Of a stretch of 64,000 nt of DNA, positions 35,794 through 44,948 are shown one piece after another. This DNA is from Binatus sp963789715. GTDB lineage: Bacteria > Desulfobacterota > Binatia > Binatales > Binataceae. Where the stretch lies: positions 186,001-250,000 of the forward strand of contig CAWBLQ010000003.1 of assembly GCA_963789715.1 (NCBI GenBank). Reading direction: 5' to 3'. The notes beneath the pieces were generated by a model. That model made no database searches, had not been told where the DNA came from, and saw nothing but the letters and a program-made list of their open reading frames with translations. The stretch's first letter is position 1, and each line of letters starts with the position of its first letter. Both the position numbers and the translations under genes were made by a program.

Positions 35794-37185
35794 ATGTCCG
35801 AGTTTCTCGAGTCGGTTCCCGAAGTCGGTGCGGATGGCGGGACCGCGATGACCCTGCCGCCGATCGGGCGCATCCGCTTCGAGGTCTGGGCGCTTGCGTG
35901 GCCGGTGATTCTGTCGTTCGGCCTCGATTCGATTCTCGGTCTCTCCTCGATGCTGATGGTGGGACGGCTCGGCGCGGACGCGGTCGGCGCGGTGGGACTC
36001 GCGACGCAAATCCTGGGTGCGGTGCGCGCCGGCATCGCGGCGGTCGGTACCGGCACCGTCGCGCTGGTCGCGCGCTACATCGGTGCGAACGATCGCGACA
36101 GTGCCGAGGACGTGCTGAAGCAGTCCGTCGTCTTCGGCGTCCTGGTTTCGACGATCATCGCGATCCCCGTGATAGTTTTCGCGCACCCGCTGATCAAGGT
36201 GTTCCAGGTCAAGGGCGAGATGGCCGAGATGGGTGCGCGATACCTGCAGGTCGTGATGCTGTCGGAGCCGTTCCAGGGAATCTTTCTGATGTGCGCGTCG
36301 GCGCTGCGCGGCGCCGGTGATACGCGCACGCCGCTGTGGATCGGCGGCATCATCGACGTGCTCGCGATCTTCCTCAACTACGTGCTCATCTTCGGCAAGC
36401 TCGGACTTCCCGCGCTCGGCGTTGACGGCTCGGCCGTGGCGACCTTGCTCGCCATCGCGTTTGGCGGAATTTTGTTCTTCTACGCGTTGTCGATCGACGG
36501 GATGGTGCTCAACTTCCGCTGGACGAAGCTGTGGCCCGACCTCGGCCTCGGCCGGCGAATCCTCAGCGTCGGCAACCCGGCCGCCATCGAACAGTTGTTG
36601 ATCCAGTTCGGCTTCGTCGCCTACGTCGGATTCGTCGCGCGGTACGGCGCCAAGGAGATCGCCGCATATTTCATCGGCGTACGAATCCTCGCGCTGTCGT
36701 TCCTGCCCGGCTTCGGCTTCTCGGCGGCCTCCGCGACTCTGGTCGGTCAGGGCCTCGGCGCGCGCGACCCGAAGTTCTCGCGCAAGGCCGGATGGGAATC
36801 GACCGGGATGGCGATAGTGCTGATGACCGCGATGGGCCTGGTGTTTATCGCCTTTGCCCATCAGATCGCGGCGCTCTTCATCGACGACAAACAAGTCATC
36901 GCGTTCACGGTTCAATTCATGTACGCGCTCGCGGCCGCGCAGCCGTTGATGGCGATCGATTGGACAATCACCGGCGCGCTGCGCGGCGCGGGCGATTCGC
37001 GATTTCCCCTGTACGGTTCGCTGGCGGGCTTTTACGGAATGAGGCTGTTCCTCACGATTCTCATTTGGTACCACGGCGGCAGCATCAACTATATCTGGTG
37101 GTCTCTGCTTGCCGATTACGTCGTCCGCTCAACGGTAAAAGTCTGGCGCTTCCAGAGCGCCCATTGGGAAACGATCGAAGTCTGA
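35794..37185 (+). CDS. MATE-family multidrug efflux transporter
   Basis: 463 residues with 12 predicted membrane helices in two homologous halves. Family features are ALAWPVILSFGLDSILGLSS, MLMVGRLGADAVGAVGLATQ, CASALRGAGDTRTPLWIG and, in the second half, GFSAASATLVGQGLGARDP and TGALRGAGDSRFPLY. The paired GAGDxRxP motifs are classic MATE/NorM elements. It exports cationic compounds with a sodium or proton gradient; substrates are unknown. recD2 begins 80 bases downstream on the same strand. Confidence 0.93.
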   Translation: MSEFLESVPEVGADGGTAMTLPPIGRIRFEVWALAWPVILSFGLDSILGLSSMLMVGRLGADAVGAVGLATQILGAVRAGIAAVGTGTVALVARYIGANDRDSAEDVLKQSVVFGVLVSTIIAIPVIVFAHPLIKVFQVKGEMAEMGARYLQVVMLSEPFQGIFLMCASALRGAGDTRTPLWIGGIIDVLAIFLNYVLIFGKLGLPALGVDGSAVATLLAIAFGGILFFYALSIDGMVLNFRWTKLWPDLGLGRRILSVGNPAAIEQLLIQFGFVAYVGFVARYGAKEIAAYFIGVRILALSFLPGFGFSAASATLVGQGLGARDPKFSRKAGWESTGMAIVLMTAMGLVFIAFAHQIAALFIDDKQVIAFTVQFMYALAAAQPLMAIDWTITGALRGAGDSRFPLYGSLAGFYGMRLFLTILIWYHGGSINYIWWSLLADYVVRSTVKVWRFQSAHWETIEV

Positions 37186-37265
37186 AGTGTCATTTCACAT
37201 GCGCCTGTTGACGCTCGCATCGCAACCAACTGGACGCGGCGCGCGGCGCGCGTAATCCTCTTTGC

Positions 37266-39437
37266 GTGGCACAAGCGCATCACGCGTCCGAGACGCTGGA
37301 GGGCATCCTCGATCGGGTCCTGTTCGTTAACGACAACAACGGCTACTCGGTCGCCGTCGTGGTCGTGCCCCAGGAGCATGGCGACTTCCGCCGCGTAACT
37401 GTCGTCGGAAATCTCGCCGGTCTCGAAGTCGGCTCGGTCATCCGCGCGCAAGGCGGCTTCGAGAATCATCCGCGCTTCGGCGATCAGTTTCACGTGGTGG
37501 ACTTCGAAATGCTGCGGCCTGCCGGGGCCGTCGCGATCGAACGCTACCTCGCTTCGGAAATAAAAGGCATCGGCCCCCGGCTCGCGCGGCGAATCGCGGA
37601 GCATTTCGGCGATTCGCTCGGCGAAGTGCTCGACAACGCGCCCGAACGCATGCGCGAAGTTCCCGGCATCGGAGCCGCCGTCGCGCGAACAATCGCGGCC
37701 GCCTGGCGCGACTCGTCCGGCCTGCGCGAGCTGACGGTCTTTCTGCGCGGACACGGCCTGGCGGCGTCGCACGCCCGGCGCATCCACAAATTCTACGGTA
37801 AGGACGCCCTCGACGTCGTGCGGCGCGATCCGTACGTGCTCGCGCGCACCATTCACGGCATCGGATTTCGCACCGCCGACGCTATCGCCGAAAAACTCGG
37901 CATCCCGCGCAACTCGATCCAGCGCGCGCGCGCCGCGGTCCTGTACATCCTCGAACGCATGTCCGACGAAGGCCACGTTTATTCGCCGTTCGAATATCTC
38001 GAAGGCCAGTTCCGCACCGCGCTCGAGATGGAGCCCGACCTCGCGCACGAGGCCGTCAACGAGCTCGCCGCTAGCGGCGAGGTGATCGCCGAAGCCGCGG
38101 ACGATCACATTGCGGTTTATCTCGCACGTCTGCACGAGGCCGAAGTGAACGTCGCAAAGCGGATCGCGGAATTGAACGCAGGCCGTGCGATGAACCGGGA
38201 GCTCGTCGATCGCGCGGTCGCGGCCGCGGTCAAATCATCCGAGCTCGAGCTCTCCGCCGAACAAATCAGCGCCCTGCGCTGCGCGCTGGCCAGCCGCGTC
38301 ACCGTCATCACCGGCGGTCCCGGCACCGGCAAAACGACTTTGCTGCGCTCGCTGCTGGTCGCGCTGGCTGACGTCGGCTTGAAGCCGACGCTGGCGGCGC
38401 CGACCGGACGCGCCGCGCGCCGGCTCCAGGAGGCCGCGGGCCGCGACGCGAAGACGATTCATCGGCTGCTCGAATACGCGCCTGAGAGCGGCGGCTTTCT
38501 CCGCGGCAAAAATTTCCCGCTCCGCACCAACTATCTGATCATCGACGAAGCCTCGATGATGGATCTCGAGCTCGCCTCGAGCCTGCTCTCCGCGCTGATG
38601 CCGAACTGCTCGCTGTTGCTGGTCGGTGACCGCGACCAGCTTCCGTCGGTTGGCCCCGGCAGCGTGCTCAAGGACGTGATCGCCTCCGACCTGGTGCCGG
38701 TGGTGCAATTGCAGGAGGTTTACCGGCAGGCGCGCCGCAGCCTGATAGTCGCCAACGCGCATCGGTTGAATCGGGGCGAGTTCCCGCAGATCGCCAACGA
38801 CGCCGAAGGCGACTTTTTTTTCTTCGAGCGCAACGCCGCCGAGGACGTGCTCGCGACGATCAAGCAGCTCGTGCAACAGCGGCTGATTGGACGCTTCGGA
38901 ATAAACGACCCGCGTGAAATCCAGGTGCTGACCCCGATGAATCGCGGCCCGCTCGGCACCCATCTTCTCAATCGCGAGCTGCAAAGCCTGCTGAATCCCG
39001 CCGGCCGCGAAATCCGCGCCGGCGATCGCGCCTTTCGCGAGGGCGACCGCGTTATCCAGTTGCGCAACAACTACGACAAGGGCATCTTCAACGGCTCGAT
39101 CGGCAGAATCGCAGCGATCGACGCGAACAAGGCGCGCCTGAGCGTCGTGTTCGAAGAGACCCACGCCGAATATGACCTGTCGGAGCTCGACGAGCTCGCG
39201 CTCGCCTACGCGATTTCGGTGCACAAGAGCCAGGGCAGCCAGTATCCCGCTATCGTGATGCCGATACACTCGAGTCACTACCTGATGCTGCGCCGCAATC
39301 TGCTCTACACCGCTATCACGCGCGCCGAGCGGGTGTGCGTGCTGGTCGGCACCAGAAGCGCGCTGCAGCAGGCGGTGCGCAACCAGGATGAGCGCCTTCG
39401 CTTCTCGCGCCTGGCGGCGCGGCTGCACGTCGACTGA
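37266..39437 (+). CDS. recD2: RecD2-type ATP-dependent DNA helicase
   Basis: 723 residues from a GTG start. The N-terminal extension (VVPQEHGDFRRVTVVGNLAG, an OB-like region) and tandem helix-hairpin-helix segment (about 85-150: EIKGIGPRLARRIAEHFG, MREVPGIGAAVARTIAA) mark the RecD2 subclass that lacks RecBC. Superfamily 1B motifs follow: Walker A in TGGPGTGKTTLLRSL (about 348), DEASMMDLELASSLL, VGDRDQLPSVGPGSVL, and late motifs LAYAISVHKSQGSQYPAI and LLYTAITRAERVCVLVG. It unwinds DNA 5' to 3' and acts in repair or replication. No recB or recC is near. Confidence 0.94.
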   Translation: MAQAHHASETLEGILDRVLFVNDNNGYSVAVVVVPQEHGDFRRVTVVGNLAGLEVGSVIRAQGGFENHPRFGDQFHVVDFEMLRPAGAVAIERYLASEIKGIGPRLARRIAEHFGDSLGEVLDNAPERMREVPGIGAAVARTIAAAWRDSSGLRELTVFLRGHGLAASHARRIHKFYGKDALDVVRRDPYVLARTIHGIGFRTADAIAEKLGIPRNSIQRARAAVLYILERMSDEGHVYSPFEYLEGQFRTALEMEPDLAHEAVNELAASGEVIAEAADDHIAVYLARLHEAEVNVAKRIAELNAGRAMNRELVDRAVAAAVKSSELELSAEQISALRCALASRVTVITGGPGTGKTTLLRSLLVALADVGLKPTLAAPTGRAARRLQEAAGRDAKTIHRLLEYAPESGGFLRGKNFPLRTNYLIIDEASMMDLELASSLLSALMPNCSLLLVGDRDQLPSVGPGSVLKDVIASDLVPVVQLQEVYRQARRSLIVANAHRLNRGEFPQIANDAEGDFFFFERNAAEDVLATIKQLVQQRLIGRFGINDPREIQVLTPMNRGPLGTHLLNRELQSLLNPAGREIRAGDRAFREGDRVIQLRNNYDKGIFNGSIGRIAAIDANKARLSVVFEETHAEYDLSELDELALAYAISVHKSQGSQYPAIVMPIHSSHYLMLRRNLLYTAITRAERVCVLVGTRSALQQAVRNQDERLRFSRLAARLHVD

Positions 39438-39443
39438 TCGATC

Positions 39444-40094
39444 TCAGTGATGCCCGGTTAGACGACCGAGGGCTAACACTGTGACACCTACAACGACTAC
39501 GACGATCAGCGGCGGTATCAGGAACGCGGCCAACGCGCGCCACGCCGAGAATTGATGCACTTCACCGAGACACTTGAGCGAGACGACCAATCCCCAAATC
39601 CCAAGCACCCCCTCAACGACCATGACCTTGTAAAAGGCGGGATCGATTTGCGGCAACATTCCCGCCGGCGTCGCCTGCGGCGTCGGTACCGGCACGCCAA
39701 GCAGGACCGCGATTAGCAGGAAGATCTGAGCGACGATCCCGATTACTTGCGACCACGCCAGCGCGGCGCGCACTTCGACATTGCTTGCGACCCCGCCCAG
39801 CAGGCTACCCGACCATCTGAAAACCGCGCCGAGAATGAACAGAAAAAGAACTCCCAGCGCCGCCTGGAATGCAACGCTCACCGCCACCCACAGCGGCCAC
39901 AAGACCGATAGATTGGCGTTATTGCCGAGCGCCTTCGACCACTGCCTCGCCAGCGCGCCGAGCGCCGGGCCGATGGCTGCGAGCGCGATTACATGGCGCG
40001 TCGGGTCGGTGTCGACGATGCGCCGCATCGTCGCGCGCGGCTCGGTCCAGATCGTGAAGAAAGGTGTGATCGAATCGCCAGCCCCGTTCGCCAT
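39444..40094 (-). CDS. Yip1-domain membrane protein
   Basis: 216 residues with about five hydrophobic segments. The family pattern is seen in FFTIWTEPRATMRRIVDTDP near the N-terminus and VSLKCLGEVHQFSAWRALAA before the last helix. Proteins of this group are integral membrane proteins without assigned biochemical function in bacteria. The stop is only six bases from that of recD2, so the two genes converge tightly. No operon partner is evident. Confidence 0.8.
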   Translation of the reverse strand: MANGAGDSITPFFTIWTEPRATMRRIVDTDPTRHVIALAAIGPALGALARQWSKALGNNANLSVLWPLWVAVSVAFQAALGVLFLFILGAVFRWSGSLLGGVASNVEVRAALAWSQVIGIVAQIFLLIAVLLGVPVPTPQATPAGMLPQIDPAFYKVMVVEGVLGIWGLVVSLKCLGEVHQFSAWRALAAFLIPPLIVVVVVGVTVLALGRLTGHH

Positions 40095-40207
40095 CGAAGC
40101 CCCCGTCCCGCTGCGAATTTCGCCACGCTAGCATCTTGCTCGATCATGCAACAGCATGATGCCCCGGCGCTCGCGCGCGGCGCTGCGCGCAGCCATCCGC
40201 GGCCTTG

Positions 40208-40708
40208 CTAACGGGTCCTGGTGGCGGGCTTATCTGCCGGCGGACGGCTGCGCTTGCCGCGCACCGGTCGCAGCGCGCGAAGAAAACTCAGCACGGCCTC
40301 GGCTTCCGATCGCACCGCGTCGGGATCGTGTCCGGCCTGCTCCAGCTCCTTTTCCACTTGCGCAATCGTTTTGGCCCAGTCGTTTTTGTACTTGCGATTG
40401 AGTTCCTTCCACGGCACTCCCGCTAGCGCGTCGGTGACGTTTGCCGGTGGACGATAAAACCCGCGCGCGAGCAGCGCCGCGATCGCCGGATAGCCGACGT
40501 AGCCCTGCCAGTACGACGCGTTGTCGTTCGACGCGATCTCGCGCCCGTCCGCCGAAGTCTCCACTTCGTAAGTTTTCGACCCGTCCGACGACGTCACCGT
40601 CGCCCGCCGGCCGTCCTCGATTCGCACGCGTCCGTCGCCAACCGCGCCGAGCGCTTCGTACACTTTCACGATCGGCGGCATCTTCCATCGCGTCGCTGGC
40701 ATAGCCAT
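40208..40708 (-). CDS. Hypothetical soluble protein
   Basis: 166 residues with no recognised domain. The chain reads KVYEALGAVGDGRVRIEDGR, then a beta-rich strand (RATVTSSDGSKTYEVETSAD), a helical segment with WQGYVGYPAIAALLARGFYR, an Asp/Lys-rich stretch (WKELNRKYKNDWAKTIAQVE) and a basic tail (RGKRSRPPADKPATRTR). The pattern suggests a small alpha/beta protein with a nucleic-acid-friendly tail, but no function is proposed. Only a weak purine stretch precedes the ATG. It is divergent from the epimerase gene by about 50 bases. Confidence 0.7.
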   Translation of the reverse strand: MAMPATRWKMPPIVKVYEALGAVGDGRVRIEDGRRATVTSSDGSKTYEVETSADGREIASNDNASYWQGYVGYPAIAALLARGFYRPPANVTDALAGVPWKELNRKYKNDWAKTIAQVEKELEQAGHDPDAVRSEAEAVLSFLRALRPVRGKRSRPPADKPATRTR

Positions 40709-40759
40709 CTCTATTCGATCATATTCGACATCACGTCAATCAAACTGGAGAATCCGGCG

Positions 40760-41209
40760 ATGGCTAATCCACCAATCGGCAAACTCGACCATATCGGCAT
40801 CGCGGTTAAGAGCGTCGCGGAGGCGCGCAAATTCTTCGAAGAGGTCCTCGGCGCGCGCTTCATGTTTGAGGCTGCCAACGAAGCGGCCGGCTTCAAGCTC
40901 GCCGAGTTCGATCTGTGCGGGCTCACCATCGAGCTGCTGGAGCCGCTCGGCGCGAATTCGTTCCTGCACAAATTTCTCGAAAAGCGCGGCGAAGGGATGC
41001 ATCACCTGACGTTCAACGTTCCCGACTGCAAAAGCAAAACCGCCGAGCTGAAGGAGCAGGGCGTGCGCATCGTCGACGAGACCCAGTGGTCGCCCACCAG
41101 TTTCGAGGCCTTCATTTCGCCGCGCGCCGCGCATGGTGTGCTGATCCAGCTGGGCTCCGGCTACCCGACGCTCTCCAACGATCCCGCCTGGTCCGGGAAA
41201 AAAGACTAG
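40760..41209 (+). CDS. mce: Methylmalonyl-CoA epimerase (VOC family)
   Basis: 149 residues. The first metal His is in GKLDHIGIAVKSVAEARKFF, the Glu ligand in LTIELLEPLGANS, the second His in GMHHLTFNVPD, and the last Glu/Asp strand near FISPRAAHGVLIQL. The order and spacing match methylmalonyl-CoA epimerase, which links propionyl-CoA carboxylase to methylmalonyl-CoA mutase. The mutase and carboxylase are not in the window. CTGGAGAAT precedes the ATG. The gene converges on an SDR with 10 bases between stops. Confidence 0.85.
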   Translation: MANPPIGKLDHIGIAVKSVAEARKFFEEVLGARFMFEAANEAAGFKLAEFDLCGLTIELLEPLGANSFLHKFLEKRGEGMHHLTFNVPDCKSKTAELKEQGVRIVDETQWSPTSFEAFISPRAAHGVLIQLGSGYPTLSNDPAWSGKKD

Positions 41210-41219
41210 GGCGCCGTCG

Positions 41220-41999
41220 CTACCCGATCAGCCCCGGATTCGCGCCGCCGTCGATCGTGATGTTTGCGCCGTGAATGAAGGCCGCCCGCTCCGACGCGAG
41301 GAACAGCACCAGGTCCGCCACTTCTTCGGGATTCCCCGGACGTCCCAGCGGCGTCATCCGCTTGAACACTTCATTCATGTCGCGGCCCGCCGCGCGCTGC
41401 TCGGTAAACAGCCGCAGCCGCTCGGTGAGAATCGGCCCGGGATTCACCCCCACCACTCGCACGCCGTGCTTCGAACCTTCGTTCGCCAGCGCCTTGGTGA
41501 AATGGTTGAGCGCGGCGTTCGCCGCACCGCCGACCATGTAGCCGGCGGTCGGAATCAGTCCGCCGGTGCCGATCACGTTCACGATCACGCCGTGCCCCTG
41601 GCGTTGCATCTGCGGGATAACTTCGCGAGCCATCCGCACGTAGCCGAAGAACTTGAGATTCCAGTCCTCGATCCATTGCTCGTCGGTGAGCTTCTGAAAA
41701 TCGCCCGGCCGCGCGCTGCCCGCATTATTCACCAGGATGTCGATTTTGCCGAACGCCTCGACGCATCGCGCGGCGACGCGCCGGATGTCTTCGGGCTTGT
41801 TCAGGTCGGCCTGCATCGCCTCGACGCGCGCGCCGCCTCGTCCACGCGCCAGCGCAACGGTTTCGTCCAGCGCCTCGCGTCCGCGAGCGCATGCCAACAC
41901 CGACGCGCCTTCGGTTGCGAAGCCTATCGCGGTAGCGCGCCCGATTCCCTTGCTGCCACCGGTAACGATCGCCGCTTTGCCGCCAAGTCCCAGTTCCAT
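41220..41999 (-). CDS. SDR-family protein with altered catalytic tetrad
   Basis: 259 residues from the ATG at 41999. The Rossmann motif is AIVTGGSKGIGRATAIGF, the NNAG loop is ILVNNAGSARPG, and the C-terminus (ERAAFIHGANITIDGGANPG) is FabG-like. The active-site strand reads VNVIGTGGLIPTAGYMVGGA: the catalytic Tyr is present but the Lys four residues later is Gly, and the usual Ser is Gly or Thr. A related GYMVGGAANAALNHFTKA pattern is known in an atypical SDR subgroup. Reductase activity should not be assumed. It is divergent from argS. Confidence 0.85.
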   Translation of the reverse strand: MELGLGGKAAIVTGGSKGIGRATAIGFATEGASVLACARGREALDETVALARGRGGARVEAMQADLNKPEDIRRVAARCVEAFGKIDILVNNAGSARPGDFQKLTDEQWIEDWNLKFFGYVRMAREVIPQMQRQGHGVIVNVIGTGGLIPTAGYMVGGAANAALNHFTKALANEGSKHGVRVVGVNPGPILTERLRLFTEQRAAGRDMNEVFKRMTPLGRPGNPEEVADLVLFLASERAAFIHGANITIDGGANPGLIG

Positions 42000-42119
42000 C
42001 GCGATTGCCTCGCCATCACGTTCGCATCGCGCCGTCGCGATCGTCAAGCTGGCCCGCGCGCGCCTTAACATCGCGGCGTCTATCTGACACGATTGCTGCA
42101 CGCACCCACGGCTTCCACG

Positions 42120-43796
42120 ATGAAAGAACTGATCGTCTCCATCCTTCACGACGCAATCGAGCGGGCGCGCGCCGCGGGTCAGTTGAGCGCCGAGCTTCCT
42201 TCGATCGGAATCGAAGCGCCCCGCGACTCCGCTCATGGCGACGTCGCCTCGAATGTCGCGCTCACGATGGCCAAGGCCGAGCGCAAGCCGCCGCGCGCGA
42301 TCGCGGAGATTGTCCGGTCGCACGTCACGATGCCGGCTGAAGTGAGCGAAGTCTCGGTCGCCGGTCCGGGCTTCATCAATTTCAAGATGTCACCCGCCTA
42401 TTGGCATGCCGAGATGCGCCGCGCCGCGCGCGACGGACGCGCCTTCTGGAAGCCGCGCGCATGGGAGCTGCGCCCCGGCGCGGGCAAAAAAGTCCAGGTC
42501 GAGTTTCTCTCCGCCAATCCCACCGGCCCCCTGACCGTCGGCCATGGCCGCAACGCCGTGCTCGGCGACACCATCGCGCGCCTCTACGAGGCCGCCGGCT
42601 TCGATGTCACGCGCGAGTACTATTTCAACGACGGCGGCCGCCAGATGAAGTTGCTCGGCGAGTCCGTCCGCGTGCGCTATCTACAGGCCCACGGCATCGA
42701 CGCCACGATGCCCGAAGAGGGCTACCAGGGCGAGTACATCATCGACATCGCGCGCGCTCTGAAAGCGGAGCGCGGCGACGCGCTCGTAGCCGTGACCGAC
42801 CTCGAGATTTTCCGCGCGGCGGCCGTCAAAGCCATCTTCGCCGACATAAACCAGACCTGCACGCGCCTGGGAATCCGCTTCGACGTCTTTACCAACGAAC
42901 TCGATCTCATCAACGCGGGGTTGGTCGCCGCCGTCCTCGACGCACTCCGTGAGCGCGGCCTCACCGTTGAGGCGGACGGCGCCATCTGGCTTCGCGCCGA
43001 GCCGTTGGGACTTCCTAAGGATACCGTGCTGGTGCGCTCGGGCCCCGACCGCCAGCCCACCTACCGCACGCCCGACATCGCCTATCATATCGAGAAGCTC
43101 AAGCGCGGCTTCGATCTGATCGTGGACGTGCTCGGCGCCGATCATATCGCCGAGTTCCAGCAGGTCGTCGCGGCCGTCAAGGCGCTCGGCTACGACACCG
43201 CGCCCATCAACGGCATCATCTACCAGTTCGTCACGCTCACGCGCGGCGGCGAGAAGGTCAAGATGTCCACGCGCAAGGCGACCTACGTCACGCTCGACGA
43301 GTTGATCGACGAGGTCGGCGCCGACGTGGTGCGATTTTTCTTTCTGTTCCGCAAGTCCGACAGCCAGCTCGACTTCGATCTCGAGCTCGCGAAAAAGCAG
43401 GCGCCCGAAAATCCCGTCTTCTACGTTCAGTACGCGCACGCGCGCCTGGCCAGTATCTTTCGCGAGGGCGCCGCCAAAGGCTTGACGCTCCCCGCGGACC
43501 CGTCCCCGATCAATCTCGACTTGCTCGGCGCCGAGGAACTCGACCTCGCCAAGCGCGCGGTGGGACTCCCCGACGTGATGTACGCGGCGGCCCAGGCGCT
43601 CGAGCCGCATCGGATTCCGTTTTATCTGCTCGAGCTGGCCGGCGAGTTCCACAGCTACTACAACCAGCCCGCGAATCGTATAATCGGGCCGGATCGCGAG
43701 CTCAGTTTGGCGCGGATGTTCATGGCGGCGATTCTCAAGGATGCGATTGCGGGCGGACTTAAGCTGCTCGGTGTGAACGCTCCGGAGCGGATGTGA
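42120..43796 (+). CDS. argS: Arginyl-tRNA synthetase
   Basis: 558 residues from the ATG at 42120 (MKELIVSILHDAIERARAAG); an in-frame ATG at 42093 adds nine unneeded residues. The N-terminal additional domain covers about 1-100. The class I HIGH motif appears as TGPLTVGHGRNAVLGD (about 140) and the KMSKS-like loop as GEKVKMSTRKATYVTLDELI (about 381). A DALR anticodon domain ends the protein (NPVFYVQYAHARLASIF, then the C-terminal helices). It charges tRNA-Arg; the KMSTR form occurs in bacterial ArgRS enzymes. It is followed seven bases later by a SPOR protein, a common pairing. Confidence 0.96.
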   Translation: MKELIVSILHDAIERARAAGQLSAELPSIGIEAPRDSAHGDVASNVALTMAKAERKPPRAIAEIVRSHVTMPAEVSEVSVAGPGFINFKMSPAYWHAEMRRAARDGRAFWKPRAWELRPGAGKKVQVEFLSANPTGPLTVGHGRNAVLGDTIARLYEAAGFDVTREYYFNDGGRQMKLLGESVRVRYLQAHGIDATMPEEGYQGEYIIDIARALKAERGDALVAVTDLEIFRAAAVKAIFADINQTCTRLGIRFDVFTNELDLINAGLVAAVLDALRERGLTVEADGAIWLRAEPLGLPKDTVLVRSGPDRQPTYRTPDIAYHIEKLKRGFDLIVDVLGADHIAEFQQVVAAVKALGYDTAPINGIIYQFVTLTRGGEKVKMSTRKATYVTLDELIDEVGADVVRFFFLFRKSDSQLDFDLELAKKQAPENPVFYVQYAHARLASIFREGAAKGLTLPADPSPINLDLLGAEELDLAKRAVGLPDVMYAAAQALEPHRIPFYLLELAGEFHSYYNQPANRIIGPDRELSLARMFMAAILKDAIAGGLKLLGVNAPERM

Positions 43797-43803
43797 GGGC
43801 GGG

Positions 43804-44481
43804 ATGCGATTCGAAATCAGGGCGGGCGGCGGGTTTCTAATTCTACTCGGATTGGTCGCGTTGTCGGGCGCAGTCTTCGCGCTCGGCCTGGTCGCGGGCT
43901 ATGAGATGGCGCGGCAGAACCAACCCGACTTGAGTCAAATCTCCTCGACCTATCCGCTCCCGAATCCGCCGTCGCCCGATGAAAAGCCCGCGCCGGTATC
44001 CGAGATGTCGCCCGCGGGAGCCGCGCCATCGGTTGCGTCTGCGTCGGCGCCCGCATCGGCACCGATCAAACCGCCCGCGCCAGACGTTGGCGAGATACCG
44101 CCGGCTGCCCGCACTTCACCTGCCACCGTCGCGGGCTTGAAGCCACCTCCCGAGCCCGCGGTGAATCGTCCCGCACCCGATGAAGAATCCGACGACGATT
44201 CCGAAACGGCGGCTGCCCCCGCCGCGCCCGCGCGCACCCTTCCTCCCGGCACGAAGCCGTACAACATCCAGATAGAAGCCGTGATGGACAAGAGCGGGGC
44301 GGACGAGATGGTCTCGCGGCTGAAGGCGCTCGGCTACACCGCGCAGGAATTGAAGGTCGCGCTCAACGGGCAGACCTGGTACCGCGTCCGCATCGGACCC
44401 TACGCCAGCGCCGACGAAGCGACCGCTGCGCAAAACAAGCTTCGCGAACAGTACCGGCAGGCCTACACCACCTCGCATTGA
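43804..44481 (+). CDS. SPOR-domain membrane protein
   Basis: 225 residues. One N-terminal transmembrane segment (about 9-32: GGFLILLGLVALSGAVFALG) is followed by a long Pro/Ala/Ser-rich periplasmic linker (about 40-140) and a C-terminal SPOR domain (NIQIEAVMDKSGADEMVSRL, then TWYRVRIGPYASADEATAAQ). SPOR domains bind denuded glycan strands at division sites, so this is a probable septum protein. It forms a two-gene unit with argS and is followed by a weak terminator. Confidence 0.9.
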   Translation: MRFEIRAGGGFLILLGLVALSGAVFALGLVAGYEMARQNQPDLSQISSTYPLPNPPSPDEKPAPVSEMSPAGAAPSVASASAPASAPIKPPAPDVGEIPPAARTSPATVAGLKPPPEPAVNRPAPDEESDDDSETAAAPAAPARTLPPGTKPYNIQIEAVMDKSGADEMVSRLKALGYTAQELKVALNGQTWYRVRIGPYASADEATAAQNKLREQYRQAYTTSH

Positions 44482-44486
44482 GCGCG

Positions 44487-44510
44487 GCCGGCTTTGGTCC
44501 GGCTTTTGTT
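44487..44510 (+). terminator. Short Rho-independent terminator after the SPOR gene
   Basis: GCCGG at 44487-44491 pairs with CCGGC at 44499-44503, followed by TTTTGTT. It lies between convergent genes. Confidence 0.5.
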
Positions 44511-44516
44511 CCGTTG

Positions 44517-44948
44517 CTAGTTCTGCGGCGCAGGCTCCGGTGACGTCGCAGGCGCGCCCTCTTCGGGCGGCATGTGATCGCCGCCATCGCCGCCGCCGTA
44601 TCCGCGATGCGCCCCAGGCTGCTTGAAGTCGCGATCGAATATCTTCTGCTGCTCGGGCGTCAGCACGCCGCGAACCTCGCCAAGTCCCTGCCAGAACAGT
44701 TCATGCCGCTGATGATCGAAATCGCGCCGCGCCTGCATCACTTTGAACCGTGTGTCGCGCAGGATGTCGCCGATTCGATCGCGTTGCGCGGGCGTCAGGT
44801 TGAGCTCGCGATTCATTCGCTCGATCAACCCGCCCCCTGGCACGCGCAGGTAGTGATACCGGTAGGCCAGCGTGCTGAGCGCGAAACCAATCAGAACGCA
44901 CGAGACTCCCACCACCAGGCCGACCCAGATATTCGACCTAGCTGGCAA
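44517..44948 (-). CDS. Spy/CpxP-like periplasmic heavy-metal/stress protein
   Basis: 143 residues. An N-terminal membrane segment (about 7-28: IWVGLVVGVSCVLIGFALST) is followed by a helical LTXXQ region (RMNRELNLTPAQRDRIGDIL, then GVLTPEQQKIFDRDFKQ), the signature of CpxP, Spy and CnrX-type sensors. A Gly/Pro-rich tail follows. These proteins bind metals or act as periplasmic chaperones and often feed ECF sigma circuits. Here it overlaps the anti-sigma gene by 11 bases, so it may be the sensor or target of the sigma system. The fixed N-terminal helix makes it membrane-tethered rather than free. Confidence 0.85.
   Translation of the reverse strand: MPARSNIWVGLVVGVSCVLIGFALSTLAYRYHYLRVPGGGLIERMNRELNLTPAQRDRIGDILRDTRFKVMQARRDFDHQRHELFWQGLGEVRGVLTPEQQKIFDRDFKQPGAHRGYGGGDGGDHMPPEEGAPATSPEPAPQN

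Noticed and set aside
35761..37074. Antisense frame of about 437 codons opposite the MATE gene
   Set aside because: Low-complexity Arg/Asp/His composition and complete overlap with a clear MATE transporter.
37480..37500. Another TTTCACGTG match
   Set aside because: Only the left half (GTTTCACGTG) is present and it continues GTGGA inside recD2, so it is not a full parS.
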